From: Acestrorhynchus altus | Lineage: Eukaryota; Chordata; Actinopteri; Characiformes; Acestrorhynchidae | NCBI GenBank assembly: GCA_034509495.1 | Contig: CM067505.1 | Coordinates: 11,311,067-11,375,066, forward strand | Direction: 5' to 3' | Length of the DNA: 64,000 nt | Shown here: positions 1-10,339 of the stretch, piece by piece | Position numbering within the stretch: position 1 is the first letter of the stretch | Layout: each line of letters begins with the position of its first letter | Notes under the pieces: model-generated | Databases searched by the model: none | What the model was told of the DNA's origin: nothing | Seen by the model: only the letters and a program-made list of their open reading frames with translations | Made by a program: the position numbers and the translations under genes

Positions 1-339
1 ATTTTATGTCAGAAAATATACAAACTGATAAATGGCAGAAAATGTGTAAATAGGGTATGTATGGATGTGCTGAATTCAGGCTATGTCATAGAGACTACCT
101 TTAGGTTTTTAGAGGAGGACCTGATTATTTGACACTGCATAGTTTAGGTTGTAGGCTGATAGTATGAGTGATTCCTGCATGAGCAATAACACTGGTTTGG
201 GGGAGTAAGGTCTGATGATTGATGTATTGTTTGGGCTGTATGCTGGTGTTGTTTAGGAAGTAGGCTGATATAAAGCAAATAAGGCTGGAGATTGGAGGTA
301 GAGGGTGTAAGACATGATGATGAATTCAATTTGAGATTT
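1..339. other. Unassigned AT-rich DNA
   Basis: No open frame with family resemblance and no clear repeat structure. GTAGGCTGATA occurs twice, near 151 and 261, but not as a tandem array. Confidence 0.5.
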
Positions 340-602
340 TTGTACTATAGGTTTTCAAAAAATTAGAATACTGTGAAAAAAGGTTTTTGATAATGTAATT
401 CAAAACATTAAACTTATATTTTTTGTTTTAAAGGTGATACTGGGATTAGTAATCCATTAAATTTTTAATTAGAATTTGTATTTTGAGTTTCTGGTTTTCA
501 TGAACTATAAGCCATACTGATCAAATTGATCAATAAAACTAACAGACAAAAAGGCTTGAAATGTCACTTTACATGTAATGAATATAAAAAAAAAGATTTT
601 TG
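340..602 (+). repeat. Interspersed repeat copy A (LINE 3'-tail type)
   Basis: It shares an ordered set of phrases with 21984-22290: an ATACTGTGA start, GGATTAGTAAT, a TTTCTGGTT..ATGA block, CTATAAGCCATACTGATCA, and AAAGGCTTGAAATG before an AT-rich tail and GAGATGCACT. From memory this wording resembles the 3' end of a teleost LINE family. The two copies are 21.6 kb apart in the same orientation and clearly diverged. Confidence 0.6.
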
Positions 603-734
603 AGATGCACTACAGTCATTACAGTCTTTTTGTTGGAATTGAAAAGCTTTAAAAAACATCTTAAAAAAGGTTTTGGCACTGAAAGATTTGATGTTTTTCT
701 GTGTAGTGTGTTGAGCAATCAGTACATTGTTTTG

Positions 735-885
735 AATGGGGTTATGTAGATAGGACTGGTTCATCGGTAGGGGTATGGGGTTGTTAAGACTGGGGTGGTT
801 CACTGGCATGGGCATGGGGTTGGGTAAACAGGGCTGGTTCATTGGTACGGGCATGGGGTTGGGTAGACAGGGCTGTCTTCATTTT
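735..885. repeat. Minisatellite, unit about 40 bp (block 1)
   Basis: About 3.5 imperfect copies of a GT-rich unit built around GGCTGGTTCATTGGTA, then GGGCATGGGG and a GGGTAGACAG-type end. A related block occurs at 2610-2805. Open frames across the array are by-products of the repeat. Confidence 0.65.
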
Positions 886-954
886 TAGCACCTCTCTCTG
901 CCTATCAGTTGAGCCAGCATGCTTAAATGATACAATGATACTTGCTCAAAAAGG

Positions 955-1245
955 ACACATATGTGAAAATGCTGTTTGTGGACTACAGTTTAGCATTCAA
1001 CACCATCCTTCCACCGCAGCTCGACCTGAAGCTGTGTCTGAACAGCTCTCTGTGCAGCTGGATCCTAAACTTCCTATTAGGACATCGGTAAGTGATGAGG
1101 ATGGCCAGAAACACATCCTCCTCACTGACCCTCAGCACCAGAGCCCCTCAGGGTTGTGTGCTCAGCCCACTCCTGTAATCCTCCACTCCTGTCAGTTCCA
1201 AGACAGCTTCTTCCCCCAGGTCACCAGGCTGCTAAACAGCCAGTA
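955..1245 (+). pseudogene. LINE reverse-transcriptase fragment (L2/CR1-like)
   Basis: Read with frameshifts, the + strand shows VDYSLAFNTILPP, a LINE palm motif A with a leucine inside; then LCSWILNFLL, LSTRAPQGCVLSPLL (the PQG motif before motif C) and, after a jump, SFFPQVTRLLNS, a phrase common at the ends of L2-like ORFs. The catalytic YADD region between them is absent. The fragment is out of frame in several places and ends with a stop. It is a dead, internally deleted copy immediately upstream of the hAT relic. Confidence 0.65.
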
Positions 1246-1249
1246 GCCC

Positions 1250-1905
1250 AGTGTACCAGTCCACGGCCAATCACAATATGCTGGTGCATGGAAAATTTAA
1301 ATACAAGAAACTTCCAGATGGAAGTACAAACAAAAATGTTTTTATTTGCACTTTATGCAGGAAGGAGTTTGCTTCTCACAGGAGCACTTCCACCCTTCGT
1401 TTCCACCTCAACGCAAAACATTTCGAGGCTAGTGCGCAGGTCAGTAATGTTAACTTAGCTGCTAAATGTGATAGCATTCCTAGTACGAGCAAACAGTGTC
1501 GCCAGTCAACACTTGACCACATTCAGAAACAAAATGTCAAAGTCCACGTCAGACAAATTGACCAATTCACTGGTGAGATGGATTGCTGTGGACAGTAGAC
1601 CACTTTCTGTGGTCGAAGATAAAGGGTTACAGGAGACGCTGCAGATTGCGTCAACTGATTCAAGTTTACAGGACTAACAGGACTCTAAGTCTATACAGAG
1701 CAGAGCCCACCATCAGTGAGACAGCATGCCCACTGCAGTGGTGGTCATGTCGTGAAGGTGCCCATCCACAACTCCAAATATAACACCAAAAATATCTGGC
1801 CAATCCTGCCACGTCTGTTCCTTCTGAGAGACTTTTCTTACTTGCTGGTAACATAGTTCAGAAGAAGAGGGCAGCACTGACCTGACAGTAGATGTTATCA
1901 AAAGG
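1250..1905 (+). pseudogene. hAT transposase relic: BED finger and dimerisation tail, core lost
   Basis: The frame at 1251-1598 contains VFICTLCRKEF followed by STLRFHLNAKH: the C-x2-C and H-x4-H spacing of a BED-type zinc finger, the DNA-binding head of hAT transposases and ZBED proteins. A second frame (1530-1670) continues with SLVRWIAVDSRPLSVVEDKG, the segment that follows the finger in this family. After a gap, 1807-1885 reads TSVPSERLFLLAGNIVQKKR, the hAT C-terminal dimerisation signature, ending in a stop. The RNase-H-like catalytic core between them, normally well over 1 kb, is missing, so it cannot transpose. A domesticated ZBED gene would need an intact frame, which is not present. 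Confidence 0.75.
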
Positions 1906-2609
1906 CCAATGGGTTTGTGCTACTAACTGTTAGCTAAATGTTGATCAGATTGTCATGCCCTATGTTGTTGTTTAATGTTTTGGAGTTTTGCTCACAATAT
2001 TGGAAGAATAAGTAGAACTGAAGTCATGTTTTTTATACCATTTTATATGGTAGACATGACATTTTATCTTGAAATGCTGGTCTGTTTATTTTTGGCCAAG
2101 GAGTTTTTGACTGAACTGGGATTGTTTGGTTTTTCTGTTTTTTCATTCACATGTTTGAAAAATGGGAGCAGTTGAAGTCAATCAGTACTTTGGCATTTTT
2201 GGTCAGAATTTCCAGTGTTCAGAGAATTTCCAATTGCTCTGTGTTTTCTTCACTCATCCATTGGTCTGTGTAGTAAACTGGTGGGAACATAAACAAGATT
2301 TTGAGGTTTAAGCTTATGTTCATTGATTCATTCATCAACCAAACTTAAATCAATATTTCTCATGTTAAATATTGAAATGTGATTAAAATGTGATTAATTT
2401 TGATTAATTCATTACAAAGATTCTAATTAATTAGATACATTTTTTTAATCACCCCTAGTAAATATTTATACTACAGGTATATTCTTATTTTTATTTCATC
2501 TGTTTTACTACTGCAAGGGACTTGAAACTAAGATTTTCACCTAAGACGGAAGGGGGTGTGGGTGTCTGAAGTCCACCACCACCTTCATTGTCTTTTGTGT
2601 ATTGAGCAG
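1906..2609. other. Unassigned AT-rich DNA
   Basis: Short poly-T and AT runs; no supported gene or repeat family. Confidence 0.5.
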
Positions 2610-2805
2610 CAGGTCGCTGGGGAGACGGGGGTTGGGGAGATGGGGCTGGTTCATTGGTGAGGGCATGGGAATGAGGAGACAGAGGTGCTTCATTGGTAGG
2701 GTATGGATATAAGGAGCCAGGAATAGTTGTGGGGAAGTGGAGACAGGACTGGTTCATTTGCTAGGATTTTGGGATTGGGGAGATCATTGGGCTGGTTCAT
2801 TGTGG
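2610..2805. repeat. Minisatellite block 2, same family as 735-885
   Basis: Four to five degenerate copies carry GGCTGGTTCATTGGT, GGGCATGGGAAT and GGAGACAG, in the same orientation as the block at 735. The two blocks enclose the LINE and hAT relics. Confidence 0.6.
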
Positions 2806-2834
2806 ACATTTATTTCGTATCAAGCAGCAAAAAG

Positions 2835-3610
2835 TTTTAAAATTGTAAATGTTACTTCATCTGGAAAGTATTAACAGCACTTCACTTTTTGCACATTTTG
2901 TTATTTTACAGATTTATTTCAAAATGGATTAAATTATTTTCCCCTCACAATTGTACACACAATACCCCACAATGACAAAGTGAGAAAAGTTTGTTGGAAA
3001 CCCCACAAAAATATAACATGTACATAAGTGTTCACAGCCTTTGCTCAATCCGTTGTTGAAGCACCTTTCTTTCAGTCCAAAACGTTAAATCTTTTTGTTT
3101 CTCATTGTCTGAGCAAACTCCAGATTAGTTGAGTGCTGCACAAATGGTTGTCCTTCTGTAAGGTTCTCCTCTCTTAACTCCTGGCTTCTTGTCACCTCCC
3201 TGACTAAGAACCTCTGACCACGATCACTCAGTTTGGCTGGGTCGGCCAGCTCTTTGAAGAGTCATGGTGGTTCCAAACCTTTTCCATTTACAGATGATGA
3301 AAGCCACTGTGCTCACTTTGATCTTTAATGCAGCAGAAATTTTTCTGTACCCTTACCCAAATATGTATCTCAATACAATCCTGTCTCAGAGATTTATCAA
3401 CAATTCCTTATTCTTCATGAAGTGGTTTGTGCTCTGACATGCAGTGTCTACTATGGGATCTCATATATAAACAAGTGTGTGCCTTTCCAATCATCATGTC
3501 CAATCAACTGAATTTACCACAGGTGTGCTCCAATCAAGATGTAGAAACATCTGAAAGATGTTTAAGTCTGCCTTAAAACTTGGCACAGTATACAAACCAC
3601 TTTTATGTTT
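2835..3610 (-). pseudogene. Tc1-like transposon relic
   Basis: The minus strand retains the N-terminal helix-turn-helix part of a Tc1 transposase: phrases corresponding to EGYRKISAALK, a WKRFGTT segment and RPSQTE are recognisable across stops and frameshifts. The 3400-3560 portion has typical Tc1 leader wording (TGTGCTCTGACATGCAGTGTC, with ACAGGTGTGCTCCAATCAAG after it), and 2835-2990 is the opposite terminal region. The DDE catalytic part is missing. Confidence 0.7.
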
Positions 3611-4289
3611 TATGTTAATTTCAAGTAATCCCAATCTCTCCACACCTTCCCAATCTCTCCACACTCTCCAAACCCGTTTCTCACTGAATGGAGCTGACAG
3701 ATGACTGAAGTTGAAAACAAACCAATTCCATGCTCACAGGAATTATGTATAGGTATTAAGAAAAAAACAATTAAAAGAATTAAAATTAGAAATTAAAAAG
3801 TAAAAAAAAGTGCATACATAAGATGTTGACATATTTTGAACGACAATGTCAATTATTACATCTAAGATAAAGATAAGCAAGATAAACTTGACATTTGAAA
3901 TTGTAACCAACAATTTCTTAAAAATAAACATTAACTTGAGTGAAAAACAAAATAATTACTTGACATGCATTTTAACATGCTTTTTAAGCAACACCTGAAA
4001 AAAAGTCAAGTTATTTTAGTTACAACAAGCAATTTGTATCCATTCAGAAGGTGCAGATATAATATTATTTGTGAACACTTCTACGACTTACTCTTCTTAT
4101 GTTATGAAAAGCTAGTCTACCTCGAATAAACCCATTTGGCTCAACATGCATCAAGTCTGGTAAATATTTTTCTAATCTTAAGGCATTTTAATGCAACACA
4201 TCAGCAATCAGTTTGGTATCAGAGTAAAGAATTGTTAAGGTCTATATGATGCAGATGGTTGCTTGCCTGGCTTTAAATATTTAAAATAT
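3611..4289. other. Unassigned AT-rich DNA
   Basis: It begins with a small direct repeat of CCCAATCTCTCCACAC near 3632 and 3650. The rest shows no gene. Confidence 0.4.
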
Positions 4290-4985
4290 ATATATACAGG
4301 GGGCTCATCTGGGCCAGTAGATGTCCTTCATTAATGTGAGGTCTTTCAGACATTCCTTATTTTCTTGTGTAAGAGTGGGAACATTGATACCCTCTAATAA
4401 TGTTAATGCAAATCAACATCAATCCATAGTCTGACAGAACAATGCCACTTTATAAACAACTTTTTACACTTGACAAAAGAGATTTTAATATTAAAAAAAA
4501 AAACATCCACACATCACAGAGCTCTAACTCTGCCATAAAACTAATAATAGTTTTTCCTGATTGATTACAAGAAATGGCTTGGAAAGTGAGTCAATCTAAT
4601 TTGGCTTCCAAAGTACATTTAAAACCTCCCTTTAAAACTATGTGTTCTGAAAATGTGGGTTCATCCTTTTGGGGCGTAACTATTAAAAAAATTAAGATTT
4701 TGTTCGAGTACTTACCATGTACTTTGATAAATCTGCCTCCATTGTATGTTTTAACATTATTAATCTGAAAATGGCTTGAGTTTTTAATTAAAATAGCAAC
4801 TCTCCTGGCTTGTGAAGAAAAATTAACACCTGGCTTGTCACCTTCTTTGCAGTTTAATAACTTCCCCTGGCATAAGGTACGTCTATAGAAGAAATATAAT
4901 TTTAGAATCCAGGTACTTAAGTCTGGTCAGAACTTAATTTAGCTAATGTATTAAGGCCTCTAATATTCCATGAAACCATCTTTGA
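4290..4985 (-). pseudogene. L1/Tx1-like LINE ORF2 fragment
   Basis: On the minus strand from 4985 the frame opens MVSWNIRGLNTLAKL, the usual start of an apurinic-type endonuclease. Near 4700-4830 it reads RRVAILIKNSSHFQ then GGRFIKVHGKY, matching the middle of L1-clade endonucleases. At 4300-4400, after a gap, LNVPTLTQENKECLKDLTL matches the linker before the reverse transcriptase. Stops and deletions make it dead. A similar L1-like fragment lies at 30835-31860. Confidence 0.6.
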
Positions 4986-5204
4986 CAAATAAAAAAAGAC
5001 CTTAAAAAATATTGTAATACTAATATGGTAATACTTGTGTACATAATTAATGTACTTCTACATTACAAAAAGCATAAACAAACAAAAAAAAATATACCAA
5101 CAACATAAAAAGTGAAATAGGCCCCATATATTCTTTGTTCCATAATGCTAAACATTAAACAAATTATATCTCTCTACCTTTCCTGAGTTAATGACCCACC
5201 AGTC

Positions 5205-5355
5205 CAGGCTGATGGAAGATTAACATTGAGCTCCCCCACCACCCATTCGGTGGCTGACCTCAGACTCTCCTTCCACCCCTTCAGAGGCTGACCTCACGCT
5301 CAGACCTTCACCCTGGCTGCCCATCTTCTGGTTGCTGGACTTGCCGCCTGCCATC
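5205..5355 (-). pseudogene. Possible 5' coding piece of the same LINE
   Basis: On the minus strand from 5353 a frame of about 47 codons begins MAGGKSSNQKMGSQGEG and is rich in G, S and E. It is more GC-rich than its surroundings and lies just upstream of the L1-like endonuclease, where an ORF1 would start. I recognise no domain; an ORF1 origin is only positional inference. Confidence 0.3.
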
Positions 5356-5499
5356 ACAGATTATGTAGAAATTTACATGGACCCAAATGATCTGTTACTG
5401 TTACAATTTTGTCCACCATCAAAATACCATTACTTCAGTACACCTGAGCATTACAGCAGACGTGCAAACATGTGACATTGATTGTATAAAGTGCTATTC

Positions 5500-6115
5500 A
5501 TACATTTTTGATGATTATGTTTGAAATAGGACCACCTAACATCACCTCTTAATGAGCTGATTAGTTCACATGTTGAGAGCAGGGAACATGCTCTAATTCG
5601 CAGAGCAGGGGTACCTCCTAGAACATGTTTGAGAAACACTAAACTCGCAACTAAAGGCCTTTCTCACATTGGTTAATGTTAAAGTTCATGAGTCTACCAT
5701 CAGGAGAACACTAAACAACAAAAGGTGTGCATTGAAAGGTTTTAAGGAGAAAGCCTTGGACTATGACAGCCTGACCTTATTGATAGAACAATGAATTCTG
5801 CATCTCCTGAAAAACATGGGTTAGGCAGTGAGACTATGAGCCTAAGCACACAAATTGCTTTACCAAACAAAGCTTACAAAAAATAAAGTGAATGTTTTGG
5901 TATGACCAATTCCAATTCCTGACCTTAATTTACTACAAATGTTGTGGAAGGACCTGAAGTGAGCAACCCACCAGTATACGAGTTGTTCAGTCCAATTTTC
6001 ATGAAAATGTTCCAAGGGGACCAGTTACCAGAAACATTTACTGTTTTTGCTGCATAATGGGGTCCCACCAGATACCGAAAGCAAAGGTTTACATACTTTT
6101 GACATTATTTATTTT
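5500..6115 (+). pseudogene. Tc1-like transposon relic (family 2)
   Basis: A heavily decayed copy related to those at 31950-32460 and 43800-44605. Shared phrases include TAAAGGCCTTTCTCACATTGGTTAATG, ACCATCAGGAGAACACTAAACAAC followed by an AAGCC block, and an end near 6100 reading GGTTTACATACTTTTG. No usable frame remains. Orientation is taken from the better copies. Confidence 0.45.
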
Positions 6116-6159
6116 AAATAATTACCAAATATAATATTTTTGTTTCATTTGATGCTCCT

Positions 6160-6285
6160 ACTACATTCTTTCTGCTTTCTGTACTACTGTATTGATGGTG
6201 CTACTGGAACTTTAATTTCAATGAAGGAACCCTCCCAAGGGATCAATAAAGTTCTATTCTATTCTATTCTATTCTAAAAAAATCC
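6160..6285 (+). repeat. LINE 3' end with (ATTCT)n tail
   Basis: ACTTTAATTTCAATGAAGG, then CCCTCCCAAGGGATCAATAAAG followed by TTCTATTCTATTCT repeats. This is the usual 3' hairpin and short tandem tail of L2/Rex-type fish LINEs; no coding part is attached. Confidence 0.6.
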
Positions 6286-8424
6286 TCCAGTATTAAATGA
6301 TGTTTCAACTGTAAATTGTTTCAAAACTATGAGCTTATGTCCATTAAATAAATAGCATGTTTAGGTGTGAATCAGTATCTGTGTGAATACCAAAGGTGCA
6401 AGTTACATTGCTATCATGGTAGGAACAATTTGCCTATTAATATTATTACACAAAATATCATCAAACTAAATGTAAATGTTTGATTTGCATTTCAACAATC
6501 ATATAATGCACTGCATGGTCCTGATATACATATCCCTCAAAAAGTTCTCAATCATAAAACTATTATGATTCACATTCATTTTTCAATCTGTACAACAGAA
6601 ATGAAATATAATACTGCTGTACACACCAGGCACACTAGATGGCAGCAAAAAGAAATAAACCAGACCAAACCAGTGGGCGCGTGTTGTGCCAGGTGGGCAC
6701 TGTTTATATATAGTCATGTAGCCACATTTATGGAAAGAAAAAGAAATGTCATGAATAATTCATTGTATTTTATAAAGTGAATGACTTCACTCTGAAGTAC
6801 CTGTTGTGCTTCTGTCAGGGTTGTCTAACTTTGATTTTGTTTTGTATGTGTTCCTGTTCATTCCTTTGTTTTGCCCAAGCTAATGATGGAATTTCTCTCC
6901 AATGGATGCTATACTCAGCTGTAGTCATAGATGCATTCTTACGTTTGATATGTTTACATATTTGTCTGAATAATTCCACTGATGTAACCACAAAATATCT
7001 CCCAAGATGGCCAATGACACGCTCTGTACTGTCTTTGCTCTGTGTTTACACTACCTTTTTTGTGTGACCTATCTGACATTCATCTGAACGGTTCAGGCTC
7101 CCAAACTCATACGTATGCACAGAAGGTCTACTCCCAGAGCTTTACTTTATTAAAAGCACACATTATTCATCCACTTCTTTGTTTTCTATTAACTTAGTTT
7201 TTAAGCTTTTTGTTTTTGTTTGAGCTGAAACATTTTCCCACACAAATATGGTGTCTGTTACCTCACTATACTGTATTCAATTTTCAATTTTCCCTTCTTC
7301 TCTGTGCAAATTTATGAGGAATTGTGAGTTGGATTGGCATAAAAGTCACATTAATTCCAATCTGGCAGTTCAGACCTTGCCAAAAAATTTGATGAGAATA
7401 ACTGCAGTACTTGGTATTTTTATGCAATTTCGAACTCCTGACCAGACATTTTTTATTTTAAAAAAGGATGTATACTGAAAAAAGAGGATCCTAGTTATGT
7501 GTGCTGTGTGATGCTGTGGTAGCAGAAAAGGGAATAATAAGTAATTTGCAAGACCATTTCATCAATGCTTCAGCAGAAATGACAGCCCTGAATTCTGACC
7601 ACTAGCATGTTGACCAGCTCTCACTTCCTCTGTGTCTGGCAGTGTGTAGACTACTGTATTTGCACATTACTGTGTGAGCATTCAGATAAACCCCTCTCTT
7701 TCAGCCAATCAAATGCTGGCATTCCTAAATGTCGAGTAGTGGTCATCAGAATTTTCTAAAATTGATTGAATGATATATACTTTATTGATCCCTTTGAAGG
7801 GAATTCATTAGAAAAACAATAGCAGTGTACATGAGGTAAGCAAGGAAGAAAAAACACACACAGACTATGTTCCAGGAGGACCATAAGAATGGCTTCAAAT
7901 ATGCAAACGAGTTCTCTTAAATATTCAAAGGCACAATTATTTCCTCTCAAAATATTTTTAGGAACATGTTCCTACCATTCATATGTAAAATGAACAAGTC
8001 AGGCAACTCCACACTTGGAGCAGGGATCAGATATGTTCCACACTCACAGTAGACTGAACCAGAGTATGCTTGAAGTGAACCCCATCAATTTTAAGGTTCT
8101 CTGAACTGGTCCCAGGCTCAAAAAAGGCTTTCACACTTAACCAAACATATTGAACTCAAGTGCTGCTGGGTCAGAAAAAACAAACAAACATACAAACAAA
8201 ACAACCTAAGTGTCTTTAATGTGAACAAATCTATGTTTGAAACTACATGTATGTGCATATTCATTGGTTATGCTTGTTGCCTGATGAACTGTTCACTGGT
8301 TGCAATAATGTGGAGTTTGCAATGGGGAGGTTCAACAAAAACAGCCAATCGGTTTGCTGATTAGGCTGTGAGAAAACCTCACCTCAACATGGATATCTGA
8401 GAAAGTAGACAAATCACAAACCCA
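6286..8424. other. Upstream flank with little content
   Basis: AT-rich, with no gene supported. It contains a CTCF-like motif at 6630-6648 and another LINE 3' end at about 7770-7810 on the minus strand (TTTATTGATCCCTTTGAAGG). The open frames seen here look like chance. Confidence 0.5.
6630..6648 (+). promoter_or_regulatory. CTCF-like motif
   Basis: GCACACTAGATGGCAGCA fits the CTCF core (CCA.YAGRKGGCRS) at most positions. It is 2.9 kb before the start codon. One motif match by eye is weak evidence. Confidence 0.3.
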
Positions 8425-8451
8425 CATCCATCCATCCATCCATCCATCCAA
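8425..8451. repeat. (CATC)n microsatellite
   Basis: Six to seven tandem CATC units directly before the compound satellite. Confidence 0.85.
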
Positions 8452-8566
8452 GGTGTGAAAGGGTTTCTCACTCTGGCTTTGAGCACTTTGTGTGACATGG
8501 TGTGATGCCATTGTTTCTACACCTCTATTATATTACACTGTTATATACTCCTACTTTGCTTCATTC

Positions 8567-8640
<74 letters not shown>

Positions 8641-8749
8641 GTAAAAGGTGTGAAAGGGTTTCTCACTCTGGCTTTGAGCACTGTGTGATGCCATCGTTTC
8701 TACACCACTATTATATTACACTGTTATATACTCCTTCTTTGCTTCATTC

Positions 8750-8823
<74 letters not shown>

Positions 8824-8932
8824 GTAAAAGGTGTGAAAGGGTTTCTCACTCTGGCTTTGAGCACTGTGTGATGCCATCGTTTCTACACCACTATTATATT
8901 ACACTGTTATATACTCCTTCTTTGCTTCATTC

Positions 8933-8976
<44 letters not shown>

Positions 8977-9077
8977 AAAAGGTGTGAAAGGGTTTCTCAC
9001 TCTGGCTTTGAGCACTGTGTGTGACGCCATCGTTTATACACCTCTATTGTATTACACTATTTCTTTCTTTCTTTCTT

Positions 9078-9135
<58 letters not shown>

Positions 9136-9180
9136 GTGTGAAAGGGTTTCTCACTCTGGCTTTCAGCACTTTGTGTGACA
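8452..9180 (+). repeat. Compound satellite: five copies of a 100-110 bp unit alternating with microsatellites
   Basis: A unique segment starting GGTGTGAAAGGGTTTCTCAC begins at 8452, 8647, 8830, 8981 and 9135. Each of the first four copies runs into TGTGATGCCAT..TTTCTACACC and on to a T-rich end, then into a pure short tandem repeat: (TATC)n after copies 1-3, (TTTC)n then (CT)n after copy 4. Period lengths are 195, 183, 151 and 154 bp and vary mainly by microsatellite length. The fifth copy is truncated and merges into promoter sequence. Frames with repeated SIYL residues are artefacts of TATC. Confidence 0.9.
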
Positions 9181-9189
9181 CGGTGTGAC

Positions 9190-9563
9190 GCCATGGCCAA
9201 CAGCCACGCCCCTCCAACGCCAATCTCTTCAGCGGAAGGAGTGTGGAATCTGTCTCTCTCACCACACACACACACACACACACACTGACACACTCACCTA
9301 CCTTCTGTTCCTCAACACCCTGTAGACCGTTCTTCACATGCCCGCGCGCGTCCGTCCGGGATAGAAGAGCTTCTGAGATGTTTCATACCTGCTGCTGAAT
9401 GGAGGCGAGGAGCAGAGCTGCAGAAGAGTCACACCTTTAACCCACTTGGATTTTGTCCTCAGCCGGTTAAAGACGCCGTGTTACAGTGAGGACAGGGGGC
9501 GTTGATGAGCGGGGGGGTGTGAGGTTGACTGTGTGCTGTAAGACGGTTCAGACGGGCTTTAAC
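9190..9563 (+). promoter_or_regulatory. GC/CpG-rich promoter and 5' UTR of the nectin gene
   Basis: Base composition rises sharply here against AT-rich surroundings. Around 9340-9360 and 9500-9790 there are many CpG dinucleotides. A CACCC/GC-box type element (CCACGCCCCTCC) lies at 9204-9215, and GGGGGCG appears near 9496. No TATA box is evident, which fits a CpG-island promoter. The CpG-rich segment continues past exon 1 to about 9790. The start site cannot be fixed from sequence alone. A short CA array sits at about 9265-9285. Confidence 0.6.
9505..9522 (+). other. Upstream ORF of five codons
   Basis: ATG AGC GGG GGG GTG TGA lies 41 bases before the nectin start codon and is out of frame with it. 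It has G at -3 (gttgATGA), a moderate context, and ends before the main start. If the transcript includes this position it could lower translation of the main frame. Whether it is transcribed is unknown. Confidence 0.45.
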
Positions 9564-9612
9564 ATGGGGAACAACTGGCTGATTCTTGGCGTCGTTCTTC
9601 TCTCCAGTCCAG
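9564..9612 (+). CDS. nectin2: Nectin exon 1: start codon and signal peptide
   Basis: The ATG at 9564 lies in a strong Kozak context (A at -3, G at +4) and opens MGNNWLILGVVLLSSP. This is a short n-region followed by a leucine/valine-rich hydrophobic core, as expected of a secretory signal peptide. The exon stops after one base of codon 17 at CCAG|gtacgg, so the intron is in phase 1. Adding that G to the TG that opens the exon at 62417 gives valine and keeps the frame open. This phase match across 52.8 kb, together with the signal-peptide character, is the main reason for linking the two. Cleavage probably falls a few residues into exon 2. An RNA read spanning the junction would settle it; an alternative first exon is possible. 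Confidence 0.78.
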
Positions 9613-9881
9613 GTACGGTGGCGTTTCGTTTCCACGTATAGAGCGCGTCCGCACGTCCGCCAGACGTTTCAGGACTGTAGGCAGTCAGGAGTCCCGCGCG
9701 GACCGAGCTGCCAGTAACTTCCACTCTGACTGTCCCTTTAGGACAGGCTGCGCGTGCATGACGTCCGCTGCGTTGTGGTGCTGTTCTGACAGGTTCCTAC
9801 GGATGGGCTTGACCCTTCCTTACCTTCACCATCATTACACTCTTTAGTTTGGTGCGCCATGTTAACGCAAGGTGTGGCTTC

Positions 9882-9885
<4 letters not shown>

Positions 9886-9914
<29 letters not shown>
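9886..9914. repeat. (GT)n microsatellite
   Basis: About 14 GT units about 270 bp into intron 1. Confidence 0.9.
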
Positions 9915-9916
<2 letters not shown>

Positions 9917-10339
9917 GTAAACAGCAGCAGGTGGGATAGATCCTAAACACTGACACTAATCCCCCCCGATCAAAGGATCTGTGACCACGCTGCTCCACAC
10001 CGACCCTCCCTCTCTCCCGCGCTACCTGTACAGGCGACTCCACCAGAAGCTCAGACGCAACAGGGTGTTTGTGGCTCTTCCAGTCTCTTCGGCTGAGCCA
10101 GTGGTTCTCCACCCGGTTCGGTTCTGCTCGGTCCCAGCAGCAGATGTTCACAGAGGTCTGTGCCAAACAGGACACTCGTTCTGATCGTGTCCTCTGCTCT
10201 TTGTTCACGAGGGTGGAAATGGAAGTTGATGAAGATCAACAGGGTTGTTTTGGCCTCCAGCTGTTGTGGAAGTTGTATTTTGGATGTTCGGTCACGGTCT
10301 GAACATCAAACCCGTTTGGAGGTGCAGGTGTCCTGCTCT

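Noticed and set aside
842..1246. A 134-codon frame as a host gene
   Set aside because: It crosses a minisatellite and then reads a LINE out of its true frame; the RT motifs appear only in other frames.
1250..1600. Functional ZBED gene
   Set aside because: The BED finger is followed by frameshifts and loss of the core.
8452..9180. CRISPR-like spacing of a constant repeat
   Set aside because: The constant unit is over 100 bp and the spacers are pure microsatellites, in a vertebrate genome; it is a compound satellite.
8502..9337. Long open frames with repeated SIYL or RE dipeptides
   Set aside because: They are translations of TATC and CT arrays; similar frames at 21257-21561, 26051-26375, 46012-46410, 47964-48235 and 50893-51317 have the same cause.
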